DNA of 64,000 nt from the NCBI RefSeq assembly GCF_014642855.1, contig NZ_BMJB01000002.1, positions 1 through 64,000 of the forward strand. Reading direction: 5' to 3'. Below, piece after piece: positions 28,194 to 36,653 of the stretch (its first letter is position 1; each line of letters begins with the position of its first letter). Source of the DNA: Edaphobacter acidisoli. GTDB taxonomy: Bacteria > Acidobacteriota > Terriglobia > Terriglobales > Acidobacteriaceae. Made by a program: the position numbers and the translations under genes. Below the pieces are notes generated by a model, which saw only the letters and a list, made by a program, of their open reading frames with translations, searched no databases and was not told the origin of the DNA.

Positions 28194-28712
28194 CTACCCG
28201 TGCTGAGTACTCTTCGCCTCGTGGGTGGTGCGTCCTGCAAGCAGGTCGAGCGCGTGCGGCAGCAGTGGAAGAATTGCAGCCAGAGACGTCTCTGCTCCTG
28301 CCACGCTCCCCGGAAGATTCACAATCAGCGATTCGTCCAGTGCTCCGCAGACACCTCGGCTGAGCGCGGCCAGCGGTGTGTGTCGTGAGCCCTCGGCTCG
28401 CATCCGTTCTGACAGCCCTTCGATGATACGATCACAAACCGCGCGTGTTGCCTCGGGAGTTACATCACGCGGTGCAAGGCCGGTTCCCCCCGTGGTTACG
28501 ATCAGCGGTGATGTTGCCGCATGGCGACGTAGCGCCGCTGCAATCTGGTCGCGCTCATCGGGCAATGTCTCTGCATCGATTACTGCTATGCCAGCTTCTG
28601 AAAGCAGCTGCGCAACCGCAGGGCCAGACCGATCGGTCTGTTCGCCGCGCGAGCAGCGGTCACTTATCGTCAGCACAGAGGCGCGGGTGTCGGCTCGGAA
28701 GCGCTCAATCAC
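28194..28712 (-). CDS. mogA: Molybdopterin adenylyltransferase (MogA/MoaB family)
   Basis: A 172-residue cytoplasmic enzyme of the MogA/MoaB group that activates molybdopterin by adenylylation during molybdenum cofactor synthesis. The motifs [39 protein letters not shown] and [13 protein letters not shown] are characteristic. The start is a GTG at 28712. No other molybdenum cofactor gene is in the window. It is followed by the DedA-like gene. Confidence 0.92.
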   Translation of the reverse strand: MIERFRADTRASVLTISDRCSRGEQTDRSGPAVAQLLSEAGIAVIDAETLPDERDQIAAALRRHAATSPLIVTTGGTGLAPRDVTPEATRAVCDRIIEGLSERMRAEGSRHTPLAALSRGVCGALDESLIVNLPGSVAGAETSLAAILPLLPHALDLLAGRTTHEAKSTQHG

Positions 28713-28890
28713 AGTTCCAGTCTACCGGCGCGGGCTTGATTGTGTGGGAGTTACGGACAAAACAGCCAGGGAAGGCCCAAAGATGCGAAAATAAAGGTAG
28801 CGCCGCACCAGGGTACCGTCGCCTGGCTATCTGGCCAATTGATTCATCTGACGCAACTTTCGCTGCTCCAAACCGTCAGAACCATCATCC

Positions 28891-29955
28891 ATGCCCACGC
28901 TTGAAACACCGCCTGACTCCGCATCGCCCACACCGCCTATAAAGGTGCACGCAGGCCGTTATGGTGATCTCGAGGAGCACCAGGTCATCCACCTTCTCGA
29001 CTCGCTCGACGACGAGCAGGCCAAGGCGCGGTTTCGCGAGTCAGTCTACATCTCGATCATCATCTGCATGGCGCTGGCATGGTTTGTCATGTACGGTCCT
29101 CGGGTCATCTTCCGTGAGCCGCGCGTCATCAACCCGATGGATGTGCTCAAACAGCGTGAGAAAGACCTGACATACCTCGAAATGCAGCAGAGCAAGCCCA
29201 AGCTGCCGCATAAACCAACCAACGTCGTTAGCGACAAAGACCAGACGCAGCAGACTGCTCATCCGACACTCGATAAGAAGACGCTGGAGCAGCTGGAAGC
29301 GATGCGTAAGGCAGGGGCGCCGGGCGCCGCGGCTCCTGCGCCAACACCAACACAGCCTGCACCGGCACAGCAGCAGCCCGCTCCGCAACAGGCGAAGCAG
29401 CAGCCTCCGTCTGCGCCTCTGCCACAACACGCTCCACAACAGCAGGCAACTGTGGACGCTCCGCATGCCGCGCCGACGAAGCCCAACTTTGGCAATCAGA
29501 ATCAGTATGCGGGCGATGCCATCCGTCAGGCAGCAGAGCAGGCCGCACGCAACCATGGTGAGGGCGGTGATTACGGGCAGAATGCTCCGATCGCGCATCA
29601 GGGGCTGAACACCGGTGTCGAAGTGCTCTCCGATACCCAGGGGGTGGACTTTGGACCGTACCTGCGGCGTATCCTCGGCGACATCCGCCGTTCGTGGATT
29701 CCGCAGATTCCGGAAGAGGCACGTCCTCCGCTGAATAAGCAGGGCGAGACGCTGATCCGGTTTACCATCCTGCCCGATGGCAGAATTGGTGCGATGCATC
29801 TGGATGGCTCAACCCACGACCAGGCAATCGATCGCGCTGCGTGGGGCGGCATCGTTGGCGTAGGGCAGTTTCCTCCACTGCCGGCCAGCTTCCACGGGCC
29901 TCAGCTTGAACTGCGCATCGAGTTCCTCGTAAACATCACTCCTCCGCAACAATAG
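28891..29955 (+). CDS. TonB/TolA-like energy-transducing protein
   Basis: A 354-residue protein with a cytoplasmic N-terminus of about 52 residues, one membrane helix (about 53-71), a long Pro/Gln/Ala-rich periplasmic linker (about 110-215) and a C-terminal domain (about 245-350) with the TonB-like pattern GETLIRFTILPDGRIGAMHLDGSTH. This matches energy coupling between the inner membrane and outer-membrane transporters, or a TolA-like role; no exbB/exbD or tolQR gene is adjacent. The N-terminal cytoplasmic extension is longer than in classical TonB. It is followed five bases later by a mini-protein gene and miaA. Confidence 0.85.
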   Translation: MPTLETPPDSASPTPPIKVHAGRYGDLEEHQVIHLLDSLDDEQAKARFRESVYISIIICMALAWFVMYGPRVIFREPRVINPMDVLKQREKDLTYLEMQQSKPKLPHKPTNVVSDKDQTQQTAHPTLDKKTLEQLEAMRKAGAPGAAAPAPTPTQPAPAQQQPAPQQAKQQPPSAPLPQHAPQQQATVDAPHAAPTKPNFGNQNQYAGDAIRQAAEQAARNHGEGGDYGQNAPIAHQGLNTGVEVLSDTQGVDFGPYLRRILGDIRRSWIPQIPEEARPPLNKQGETLIRFTILPDGRIGAMHLDGSTHDQAIDRAAWGGIVGVGQFPPLPASFHGPQLELRIEFLVNITPPQQ

Positions 29956-29960
29956 TCCTT

Positions 29961-30125
29961 ATGCCCGCACTGACTTCAAGAAATCACGCTGAGCGCAAGA
30001 GTGTGGAGCGTCGCCGCCAGATTCGAGCGCTGTTCGTGCTCGCGCTTGGTGTGCTGCTGTTCAGTATTCTTCGAGTCGGATTGCATCGCGTGTTCTCTCC
30101 CTCCGGATGGTGGAGGCTCTGGTGA
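29961..30125 (+). CDS. 54-residue mini membrane protein
   Basis: A small open frame (ATG 29961, TGA 30125) of 54 residues. A basic, soluble N-terminus (TSRNHAERKSVERRRQIR) precedes one hydrophobic helix of about 17 residues (ALFVLALGVLLFSILRV), and the tail is Trp-rich (GWWRLW). It begins five bases after the TonB-like stop, and its stop overlaps the GTG start of miaA as GTGA, so it is likely translated and coupled. Family not recognised; it could be an accessory peptide. No ribosome-binding site stands out, but the tight packing supports it. Confidence 0.6.
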   Translation: MPALTSRNHAERKSVERRRQIRALFVLALGVLLFSILRVGLHRVFSPSGWWRLW

Positions 30126-31084
30126 AATTCGTGGCCGAAGATCAGCCATTGATCGTGATTGCAGGGCCAACTGCCAGCGGCAAAACCGCTCTGGCTCTGC
30201 ATCTGGCCGAGCAGTTTGACGGCGAGATCGTCAGTTGCGACTCGGTGGCCGTCTATCGCGAGATGGAGATCGGAACGGCGAAACCATCGCACGATGAACG
30301 CGCACGTGCGCCGCACCACATGATCGACATCGTCTGGCCTGACGAAGCATATACAGCGGGAGACTACAGCCATCAGGCACGTGAAGCGCTTACCGGAATT
30401 ACTGGACGCAGACGTCTGCCCATTGTTGCTGGCGGGACTGGTTTGTATCTGCGTGCGCTGGTAGATGGGCTCTCGCCAGCGCCTCCGCGTCAACAGGGTT
30501 TGCGCGACCGGCTTCGTCAGCGCATCGAAAAGCTTGGCCCGGAACATGGGCCAAAACATCTGCACCGAGTGCTTACGCGACTTGATCGTGTTGCTGCTAC
30601 TGCTATTCACGAGAACGATATTCCGAAGGCCATTCGCGCTATCGAGGTCTCGCTTGCCGCCAGACGACCGCTGACCGAGCAGTGGAAGATGGGGCGTGAC
30701 GTACTGACTGGCTATAGCATCCTGCGCCTCGGTTTGGCTCCGCCACGTGAGCGCTTATACGAGCGCATCAATCAGCGCGCAGCAGAGATGTTTGATCGCG
30801 GCCTGGTTGAAGAGACAGAGCGCCTGCTGGAGCGTTACGGCGATGCTTGCCGTGCGCTTGGGTCGCTTGGGTATGCGGAAGCCGCTGCCGTTGTGCGTGG
30901 CGAGACGAGCCGCGAGGAAGCTGTGCTTAAGGCGCAGCAGGGCCATCGAAACTACGCCAAGCGCCAAGGTACGTGGTTCCGGCGCGAGCGCGAGATGCAC
31001 TGGCTTCATGGTTGTGGTGGCGATGAAGAAATCATGCGGCAAGCGAGCGAGTTGGTTACACGGCATCTACGCAAAAGAGAATAA
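30122..31084 (+). CDS. miaA: tRNA dimethylallyltransferase
   Basis: A 320-residue enzyme that adds a dimethylallyl group to A37 of tRNAs reading UNN codons. The P-loop GPTASGKTALA, the substrate motif DSVAVYREMEIGTAKP, the HHMID block and GGTGLYLRAL are present, as is the RQGTWFRRE element near the end. The start is GTG at 30122, preceded by GGAGG at a good distance and overlapping the mini-protein stop; an ATG at 30107 is the alternative. Length is normal for the family. Confidence 0.95.
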   Translation: MKFVAEDQPLIVIAGPTASGKTALALHLAEQFDGEIVSCDSVAVYREMEIGTAKPSHDERARAPHHMIDIVWPDEAYTAGDYSHQAREALTGITGRRRLPIVAGGTGLYLRALVDGLSPAPPRQQGLRDRLRQRIEKLGPEHGPKHLHRVLTRLDRVAATAIHENDIPKAIRAIEVSLAARRPLTEQWKMGRDVLTGYSILRLGLAPPRERLYERINQRAAEMFDRGLVEETERLLERYGDACRALGSLGYAEAAAVVRGETSREEAVLKAQQGHRNYAKRQGTWFRREREMHWLHGCGGDEEIMRQASELVTRHLRKRE

Positions 31085-31123
31085 AATCTGAGCGGTGTGT
31101 CGCAGAAGTCGAAAGGAGAAAAG

Positions 31124-31873
31124 ATGGCTCAACTGATGAAAACGTCGAATCCCGCACTGAATGCACAGGTGTTTCGAGGGCAGTACACAGGGGTTGGCGA
31201 CGCGATGACGTTGGAGGGTACGGTCAATAAGACTGGAGTCCTCTTGCTTTGCACGACGGCTACGGCTGCATGGGCGTGGCATGTATTTATGCAGACGCGT
31301 TCTGCTGCCAGCGTGCTTCCGCTCCTGGGGATTGGGTTGATTGGTGGCTTTATCGTTGCGTTGGTGGTCACGTTCAAAAAGACTTGGGCGCCTGTTGGGG
31401 CGCCTGTCTATGCATTACTTGAAGGGTTGGCGCTGGGGAGTCTCTCCGCTGTGCTCGAGGTTCGCTTCCCAGGCATCGCGATTCAATCGGTGGCCCTGAC
31501 CTTCGGCACGCTACTGGTTCTGCTATTGGTGTACCGCGCCGGCATTGTGCGCGTTACAGACAAATTCCGCCTGGGCGTATTTGCTGCGACTGGCGGAATC
31601 GCCTTGTTCTACCTCGCAGAGATTGTCCTTGGTTTCTTTGGAATCCACTTTGCTTCGATCAACGGCTCAGGCGCCATTGGCATTGGGTTCAGCGTCTTTG
31701 TTGTGATCATCGCTGCTTTGAATCTGGTACTCGATTTCGATTTTGTCGAGAGTGGTGTACGCGTGGGCGCACCGAAGTACATGGAATGGTACGGCGCATT
31801 TGGCCTCATGGTCACGCTTGTCTGGCTCTACCTGGAGATATTCCGTCTGCTCACAAAGGTGCGTAATAACTAA
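31124..31873 (+). CDS. YccA/Bax inhibitor-1 family membrane protein
   Basis: A 249-residue membrane protein with seven hydrophobic segments and the sequence features of the bacterial YccA/BI-1-like group (FRGQYTGVGDAMTLEGTVNKTG at the start, ASINGSGAIGIGFSVFVVIIAALNLVLDFDFVESG near the end). In E. coli, YccA modulates FtsH; whether that holds here is unknown. AAGGAG stands seven bases before the ATG at 31124, which decides the start. It is 39 bases after miaA. Confidence 0.88.
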   Translation: MAQLMKTSNPALNAQVFRGQYTGVGDAMTLEGTVNKTGVLLLCTTATAAWAWHVFMQTRSAASVLPLLGIGLIGGFIVALVVTFKKTWAPVGAPVYALLEGLALGSLSAVLEVRFPGIAIQSVALTFGTLLVLLLVYRAGIVRVTDKFRLGVFAATGGIALFYLAEIVLGFFGIHFASINGSGAIGIGFSVFVVIIAALNLVLDFDFVESGVRVGAPKYMEWYGAFGLMVTLVWLYLEIFRLLTKVRNN

Positions 31874-31902
31874 TTCACCGCATGCACAACAGTTCACGGT
31901 AT

Positions 31903-31939
31903 GCACAACGGCCCACTCGCTCTGAATGGGCCGTTGTGC
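31903..31939. terminator. Strong hairpin between convergent genes
   Basis: GCACAACGGCCCA and TGGGCCGTTGTGC form a perfect 13-pair stem with an 11-base loop, between the ends of the YccA gene and the lipoprotein gene. No T-tract follows on either strand, so it may be a weak or factor-assisted terminator or an end-protecting hairpin. ATGCACAAC is also repeated directly at about 31882 and 31901. Confidence 0.6.
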
Positions 31940-31954
31940 GTGTTGGGTACTTCG

Positions 31955-32851
31955 TTACATCCGTACGACGAGATCATCGGCCAGACGGAAGCGCACAAGC
32001 GATTCTGCTGGGATTTCGATATCTCGATTGCCGGTGAGTGCTCCTGTAGCGGTGCCCGCGCCCGCACCGGCGAGTCCGCCAATCAGCAGGCCCGTGCCGC
32101 CGGAAGCCAGTCCGCCAACCAGCATACCGAGACCAGTGCCTCCACCGATGAATGCGGCGGTGCGCTTGCCTTTACCCCTCTTCGACCGGGTGTAGTCGCT
32201 AGTCTGGATGGGATACTGCGTTCCATTGAGCGTTAAGCTGGTCAGCCGCAGCTCAAGAATTGAAGCGCCTTTGAAGTGGCCTCGCTTGTGTGCCGCGACG
32301 ATCTCGCCATCGACATGTGTGCCACGCGGGATCACGATGTTGCCGTCGGGGCCGCTGACTGGTTCGGCAACATCACCGTCGAAGCGATCGCCTGGGCGGC
32401 TGCTCTTGACGCTGATGTGCTCATTGATGCGGATCGCCAGAGGCGTTCCGCGAGGTAGGTCGATCTCAGCAGGACGTGCTGGTTGAACCTGCTCTGTGGT
32501 CTGTTGCGGCTGCGCTCCACTGTACGACTGATCACCTGCGACCGTTGGTTGGCCGGGTACAACTGCAGGTTGCCCTGGTGCAACTGCTGGCTGGTTCGCC
32601 GCCACTGTGGACTTCGGCACGACTGTAGTAGTAACGACCTGTCCCGTTTGTCCCGGTACCGGCGGCTGCACCGTTGTGGTGATGGTGTTTCCATTTTTGT
32701 CGACGCTGACTACTTGTTGAGGCTGTCCGGTTGCTGCGGCTTGTTTCTTTGCAGCATCAAGTGCCGCATCCTGCTGGGAACGACATCCGGCGAGCACAAC
32801 AAGCCCGAGCGTAATTGCGACAACAAATCTGCCTGGATGTGAGAGTTTCAT
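31955..32851 (-). CDS. Glycine-zipper lipoprotein of unknown function
   Basis: A 298-residue exported lipoprotein; lipobox VVLAGC puts the lipidated Cys at residue 23. A Gln/Pro/Val-rich low-complexity linker (about 30-140) precedes a beta-rich domain (about 145-235, with PRGTPLAIRINEHISVKSSRPGD) of the type found in TrbI/TraB-like and SLBB-adjacent envelope proteins. A glycine-zipper segment (GGGTGLGMLVGGLASGG, about 240-285) and a short closing strand end the protein. GGAG stands eight bases before the ATG at 32851. A much longer frame on this strand is an artefact of the antisense of the kbl-type gene. Confidence 0.75.
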   Translation of the reverse strand: MKLSHPGRFVVAITLGLVVLAGCRSQQDAALDAAKKQAAATGQPQQVVSVDKNGNTITTTVQPPVPGQTGQVVTTTVVPKSTVAANQPAVAPGQPAVVPGQPTVAGDQSYSGAQPQQTTEQVQPARPAEIDLPRGTPLAIRINEHISVKSSRPGDRFDGDVAEPVSGPDGNIVIPRGTHVDGEIVAAHKRGHFKGASILELRLTSLTLNGTQYPIQTSDYTRSKRGKGKRTAAFIGGGTGLGMLVGGLASGGTGLLIGGLAGAGAGTATGALTGNRDIEIPAESLVRFRLADDLVVRM

Positions 32852-32974
32852 CGTGTGACTCCATTCTTTGAAGTAACTTATCGTGGTGCACATGTGGAGC
32901 ATCCGCGCATCACGATAAGTTAAGATGCTCGTTTCCAAGGCAGAGGCTGACGCTATGAGGGGCAAGGGTTTACG

Positions 32975-34192
32975 ATGGTGCGCATGACCGAAGTCAAACG
33001 CACCCAACTCTCTCATCTTACTGCGCAGCTCGACGATTTGCGACAGCGCGGAACTTACTTCAAACTGCGCGTGCTCGAAGATGAACAGGGACCGGTGTGC
33101 ACCTACGATGGCAGGCGCGTCATCAATCTGGCTTCGAACAACTACCTCGGCTTGTGCGACCATCCGAAGCTGCGCGAAGCGGCGATTTCCGCGACGGAGA
33201 ACTACGGTGTTGGTTCGGGAGCGGTGCGGACGATTGCGGGAACGATGCGCATCCACATGGAGCTCGAGGAGAAGATCGCGGCGTTCAAGGGCGTCGAGGC
33301 TTGTGTGGTCTTCCAGTCGGGCTTCGCGGCGAATGCGGGCACGGTGTCGAGCATTCTGGGCAAGGAAGACTTCATCATCTCCGATGAGCTGAACCATGCG
33401 AGCATCATCGACGGCGCGCGGCTCTCCAGGGCGAAGATCAAGGTCTTTCGTCACAAGGATGTCGCTCACGCGGAGGAGTTGCTGAAGGAGGTTGCGAGTG
33501 AGCCGGGGAGGAAGTTGCTGATTACCGATGGGGTCTTCTCGATGGATGGGGACATCGGGCCGGTGGACAGGCTGTGCGAGCTGGCGGACCGGTACGGGGC
33601 GATCATGATGGTGGATGATGCGCACGCCTCGGGGGTGCTGGGGCGGAACGGGCGGGGGAGCGTGGACCACTTCGGGTGCACCGACCGGGTGGACGTGCAG
33701 GTGGGGACGCTGTCGAAGGCGATCGGCGCGCTGGGCGGGTATGTGTGCGGCTCGCGCGACCTGATCGACTACCTGTACCACCGGGCGCGGCCGTTCCTCT
33801 TCTCGACGTCGCACCCGCCGAGTGTCGCGGCGACGTGCATCGCGGCGTTCGAGCTGCTGGAGCGGGAGCCGGAGCGGATCGAGCGGCTGTGGGGGAATGC
33901 GCGGTACTTCAAGGAGCAGCTCGCGGCGGCGGGGTTCGACGTGGGCGGGAGGACGACCCCGGCGAGCGAGACGCCGATCACCCCGGTCATCGTGGGGGAC
34001 GGGCGGAGGACGATGGAGTTCAGCCGGGAGTTGTTCGAGGCGGGGGTGATGGCGACGGGGATCGCCTTCCCGACGGTGCCGGAGGGGAAGGCGCGGGTGA
34101 GGACGATCATGACGAGCGAGCACACGCGGGAGCAGATCGACCAGGCGCTCGAGACGCTGACGACGGTGGCTCGGAGGATGGGGATTCTGTAG
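32975..34192 (+). CDS. kbl: Glycine C-acetyltransferase-like (alpha-oxoamine synthase)
   Basis: A 405-residue PLP enzyme of the alpha-oxoamine synthase family (Kbl, BioF, Spt and HemA relatives) that condenses an amino acid with an acyl-CoA. The PLP lysine is Lys248 in GTLSKAIGALGG, the cofactor aspartate is Asp214 and His217 (DDAHASG), and LASNNYLGL, NHASIIDG and the closing RTIMTSEHT are typical. The overall pattern is closest to 2-amino-3-ketobutyrate CoA ligase, but serine palmitoyltransferase-like use in sphingolipid synthesis cannot be excluded. No threonine dehydrogenase gene is next to it. From about 33.2 kb codon use becomes strongly G-rich. Confidence 0.88.
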   Translation: MVRMTEVKRTQLSHLTAQLDDLRQRGTYFKLRVLEDEQGPVCTYDGRRVINLASNNYLGLCDHPKLREAAISATENYGVGSGAVRTIAGTMRIHMELEEKIAAFKGVEACVVFQSGFAANAGTVSSILGKEDFIISDELNHASIIDGARLSRAKIKVFRHKDVAHAEELLKEVASEPGRKLLITDGVFSMDGDIGPVDRLCELADRYGAIMMVDDAHASGVLGRNGRGSVDHFGCTDRVDVQVGTLSKAIGALGGYVCGSRDLIDYLYHRARPFLFSTSHPPSVAATCIAAFELLEREPERIERLWGNARYFKEQLAAAGFDVGGRTTPASETPITPVIVGDGRRTMEFSRELFEAGVMATGIAFPTVPEGKARVRTIMTSEHTREQIDQALETLTTVARRMGIL

Positions 34193-34334
34193 GGCCCCTC
34201 CCCCGTGTTTTTGCGCAAAGTCTTCCAGGCATTGGGTTTAGGGGTGGACTTCCCGCGAGCCACTGCGCGTAACGTATTGATTTCATGGATCGGCATGGTT
34301 CGCCTCCCTGCAAAGTCTTCATTTGAAATGAGAA

Positions 34335-34365
34335 AAGCCCCGGAGATTGTCCGGGGCTTCTTTTC
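34335..34365. terminator. Intrinsic terminator after the kbl-type gene
   Basis: AAGCCCCGGA and TCCGGGGCTT form a ten-pair stem around GATTG, with A residues on the left and a run of T with one C on the right. It lies about 140 bases after the kbl-type stop. Confidence 0.88.
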
Positions 34366-34560
34366 TTATGTGCTGGTTCTATTTTACCGGGTAGGCCAAA
34401 ACTAAACCGCCAAGTTGGGCGGGGAAATTTTGGTGGCGGAAGTGGTTTGGTTGGTTTGAGTTGGTGAGTTTTCGCCTGGTTTACGTGGGGTTTGAGGGCT
34501 TGACAGGAATTTGTGGCGCGGGGGACTCGGGTCGTTTCGCCCTGCGGGCTTCACTCCGGC

Positions 34561-34635
34561 CCTTCGACTTCGCTCAGGGCAGAGCGGAATGCGCTTCGCG
34601 CGGCTTGTTTTTGGTATCCTTCGACTTCGCTCAGG
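34561..34635 (+). repeat. Two copies of CCTTCGACTTCGCTCAGG
   Basis: The 18-base unit occurs at 34561-34578 and 34618-34635, same orientation, starts 57 bases apart. I recognise the reverse complement CCTGAGCGAAGTCGAAGG as a dispersed intergenic repeat seen in many Acidobacteriota and Chloroflexota genomes; here it is simply seen twice. Confidence 0.8.
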
Positions 34636-34804
34636 ACAGGCTCTGAAGCCGTGCCCTTCCACTTTAGTGCGCGTCTGATGGTTCCTGGCTGGTGTGGCGA
34701 TTTTGAGACAGTTTGGTTCCATTTGGCGTCTGTAGAATCAAATCTGCACGGTACTCCCCCCGATGTACCCAAGGCCCCCTCGACGAAGGATCGTTTTCGC
34801 CACT

Positions 34805-35659
34805 ATGCCAATTGAATTGAAACACCAGAACCGCCTTCTTTGCGGTGGTGCTGCTCTTATCGTTGCCTTATCGCTGGTGTCTTCGCTTGGCGCACAGCAA
34901 GTGACTGCGAATCAGAATGCGGCGCCGATGCTCGATGCGGCTTTGCCGGATGCTCCCATTGCGCAGACGAGTCAGGCCAGCCAATCGGGTCAGGCAGCCG
35001 ATCCTTCATCAAGTACAACAGGCACAACGAGCCAGACGGATAATCCAGACGCGGTCAGCCCGAATGGGACGCAGCAGACGAAGCGCATTCTGGGCGTGAT
35101 GCCGAACTTCCGGTCCGTCTCGGCGGACATTCAATTGCCGAGGCAGACGGCGAAGGACAAGCTGGTCGATGCTGCGCATGACAGCTTTGACTACTCCTCG
35201 TTCCTGCTGGCGGCGGTGCAGGCCGGGTTTTCGATGGAAGGGAAGTCGTATCCGGAGTTTCATCAGGGCGTGGTTGGGTATGGCCGGTACTACTGGCATA
35301 CGCTGCTGGACACGGGTACGGAGAACTTCATGGTGGGCGGTGCGGGGCCGATTCTGTTTCATCAGGACAGCCGGTTTTATACGCTTGGGCATGGCTCGTT
35401 CGGGCATCGTGTGTGGTATGGTGCGACGCGTGTGTTTGTGACCAAGACGGATGATGGCGGGAGTGCGTTCAACTACTCGGAGATTGTGGGGTCGGGCGCA
35501 TCGGCTGGGCTTTCGACGCTGTACTATCCGACGAAGTATCGGACGTGGACGAAGGTGGGGCAGAAGTGGCTGACGAGCGACATTATCGATTCGGCCAACT
35601 TCACGTTCAAGGAGTTCTGGCCGGATATTCATAAGGCGGTGTTTCATAACCGGTTTTGA
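34805..35659 (+). CDS. Exported protein of unknown function
   Basis: A 284-residue protein with a signal peptide (hydrophobic core ALIVALSLVSSLGAQQ ending near residue 31), a Gln/Ser/Thr-rich disordered stretch (about 35-95) and a folded C-terminal part rich in aromatics and Gly (YGRYYWHTLLDTGTENFMVGGAG, WYGATRVFVTKTDDGGSAF). Aromatic-glycine alternation suggests outer-membrane beta strands. I recognise no named family. The ATG at 34805 was preferred to 34763 because the signal peptide follows it directly. Confidence 0.7.
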   Translation: MPIELKHQNRLLCGGAALIVALSLVSSLGAQQVTANQNAAPMLDAALPDAPIAQTSQASQSGQAADPSSSTTGTTSQTDNPDAVSPNGTQQTKRILGVMPNFRSVSADIQLPRQTAKDKLVDAAHDSFDYSSFLLAAVQAGFSMEGKSYPEFHQGVVGYGRYYWHTLLDTGTENFMVGGAGPILFHQDSRFYTLGHGSFGHRVWYGATRVFVTKTDDGGSAFNYSEIVGSGASAGLSTLYYPTKYRTWTKVGQKWLTSDIIDSANFTFKEFWPDIHKAVFHNRF

Positions 35660-35684
35660 ACGGGGCGATGATGTTGTCGGGGCT

Positions 35685-35755
35685 ATAAGGCATACCTAGG
35701 GGCTAAAGTCCCCTTGCGGTGACGGCTTGATGGAAGGAAGGCATACCCCAAGGGC
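35685..35755 (+). repeat. GGGGCTAAAGTCCCC-type intergenic repeat
   Basis: GGCATACC is found at about 35690 and again at about 35741, and AGGGGCTAAAGTCCCC at about 35698-35713 can form a short hairpin. This wording resembles repeats familiar from intergenic DNA of Acidobacteriota. It lies between the exported protein and the DUF4262 gene. Confidence 0.55.
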
Positions 35756-36322
35756 TTACTGAACCGATCTTTCAGAGCCACTTACGTTCCATAATTGTGT
35801 TTCCGCCTTGCCTCGTGGTGCTCCGGGATAGAGCAGAGCCTGCCGGCTTTTCCAGCGTTCATCAAATCCTTCTTCCCACGGAAAAAGACCTTCGAAGTCA
35901 GGGCAGATGCATTGGAGGCTCGGGAAGTTGTCGCTTCCGTAGAACCACAGTGTACGCAGCATGAGCCGGTTGACCCAGACTTTGTCAACAGGCTTGAAGA
36001 TGCAGCTGAGATCATTACCAATGAGGTCACGCGTGGGGATGTCCTCTTGGGCAGCAATTCCTTTGGCGTAGCGCCTACCCATTTCATTGATGATGAACTT
36101 CGCGAGATTGGGCGGGAACCCAGTCACAATAATTTCTGGTTGGCCGTATGTGTCGTAAAGCCCAGTGGAATACGTCCAACCTAATGCTCGATCATCCTCG
36201 GCTACGGAGATAATGCCGACGCCGAACTCGCGGATATGACGCAGAGTGTCCTCGAATGATTCAAATTTATGGTGGAGGGCGCTGAGTTCTGCAAGGCGGT
36301 TTGTCACACGTCTTGTATTCAC
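35756..36322 (-). CDS. DUF4262-domain protein
   Basis: A 188-residue cytoplasmic protein with the DUF4262 pattern: GVGIISVAEDDRALGWTYSTGLYDTYGQPEIIVTGFPPNLAKFIINEMGRRYAKG, then an aromatic-rich second half with FYGSDNFPSLQCICPD. Start is GTG at 36322 (ATG not available). The family has no proven function; some members sit near toxin-immunity genes, but there is no such partner here. Flanked by repeat-bearing spacers on both sides and rather isolated in base composition, it could be an acquired single gene. Confidence 0.8.
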   Translation of the reverse strand: MNTRRVTNRLAELSALHHKFESFEDTLRHIREFGVGIISVAEDDRALGWTYSTGLYDTYGQPEIIVTGFPPNLAKFIINEMGRRYAKGIAAQEDIPTRDLIGNDLSCIFKPVDKVWVNRLMLRTLWFYGSDNFPSLQCICPDFEGLFPWEEGFDERWKSRQALLYPGAPRGKAETQLWNVSGSERSVQ

Positions 36323-36453
36323 AATTTTCTAGTTATACCGTGCGAGGTGGTTGGCGGGGCAAGCGGATAACAATGCGCACTCGCCGTCCGATGGAACAAC
36401 GTCTTGATCTTCTACAGGCGCACCCGTAAAAGCGCCGGTGGAACGTGTTCATT

Positions 36454-36491
36454 CCCACCCATGCGCGGTGAGACTGCGCATGGATGGGGCA
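36454..36491. repeat. Palindromic intergenic repeat (copy 1)
   Basis: CCCACCCATGCGC and GCGCATGGATGGG pair with one mismatch across a nine-base loop; GGGGCACCCG follows. The copy at 42604-42639 has the same layout and the same GGGGCACCCG flank with a different stem sequence. Confidence 0.65.
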
Positions 36492-36591
36492 CCCGAGCGG
36501 TGGTGACTGGCAAGCGAAATATAGGGATCTCTCCACTCCGCTTCGCTACGGTCGAGATGACGTACTTTTGTGGCTTGAATAGGCAAGCAAC

Positions 36592-36627
36592 AACGCAGCC
36601 GCTCAGGTTTGTCTGAGCGGCTGCGTT
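36592..36627. terminator. Perfect 15-pair hairpin after GH38
   Basis: AACGCAGCCGCTCAG and CTGAGCGGCTGCGTT pair with a six-base loop. It lies 26 bases after the GH38 stop (36654) on the minus strand; a run of T is weak (TTGTT). It probably acts as a terminator for the convergent side. Confidence 0.65.
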
Positions 36628-36653
36628 GTTTAATGCGGAGGTGTTGTGGATGG

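Larger units (their letters stand above)
34193..34804. other. Repeat-rich spacer without a gene
   Basis: These 612 bases carry no convincing gene. They hold a perfect-stem terminator at 34335-34365, a twice-used GCAAAGTCTTC at about 34215 and 34311, and two copies of an 18-base repeat at 34561 and 34618. Frames here that read as repeated CPERSRR are translations of that repeat. Confidence 0.7.
36323..36653. other. Spacer with two hairpins and repeat sequences
   Basis: These 331 bases hold a palindromic repeat at 36454-36491, a CTACGGTCGAGATGACG stretch at about 36545-36561 of a kind common in intergenic repeats, and a strong hairpin at 36592-36627. No gene is supported. Confidence 0.6.

Noticed and set aside
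31955-34123. A 722-residue minus-strand frame covering the lipoprotein and the kbl-type gene
   Set aside because: Its N-terminal part is the stop-free antisense of a clear PLP enzyme and has an Arg/His-rich composition. Only the 3' part from 32851 is a gene.
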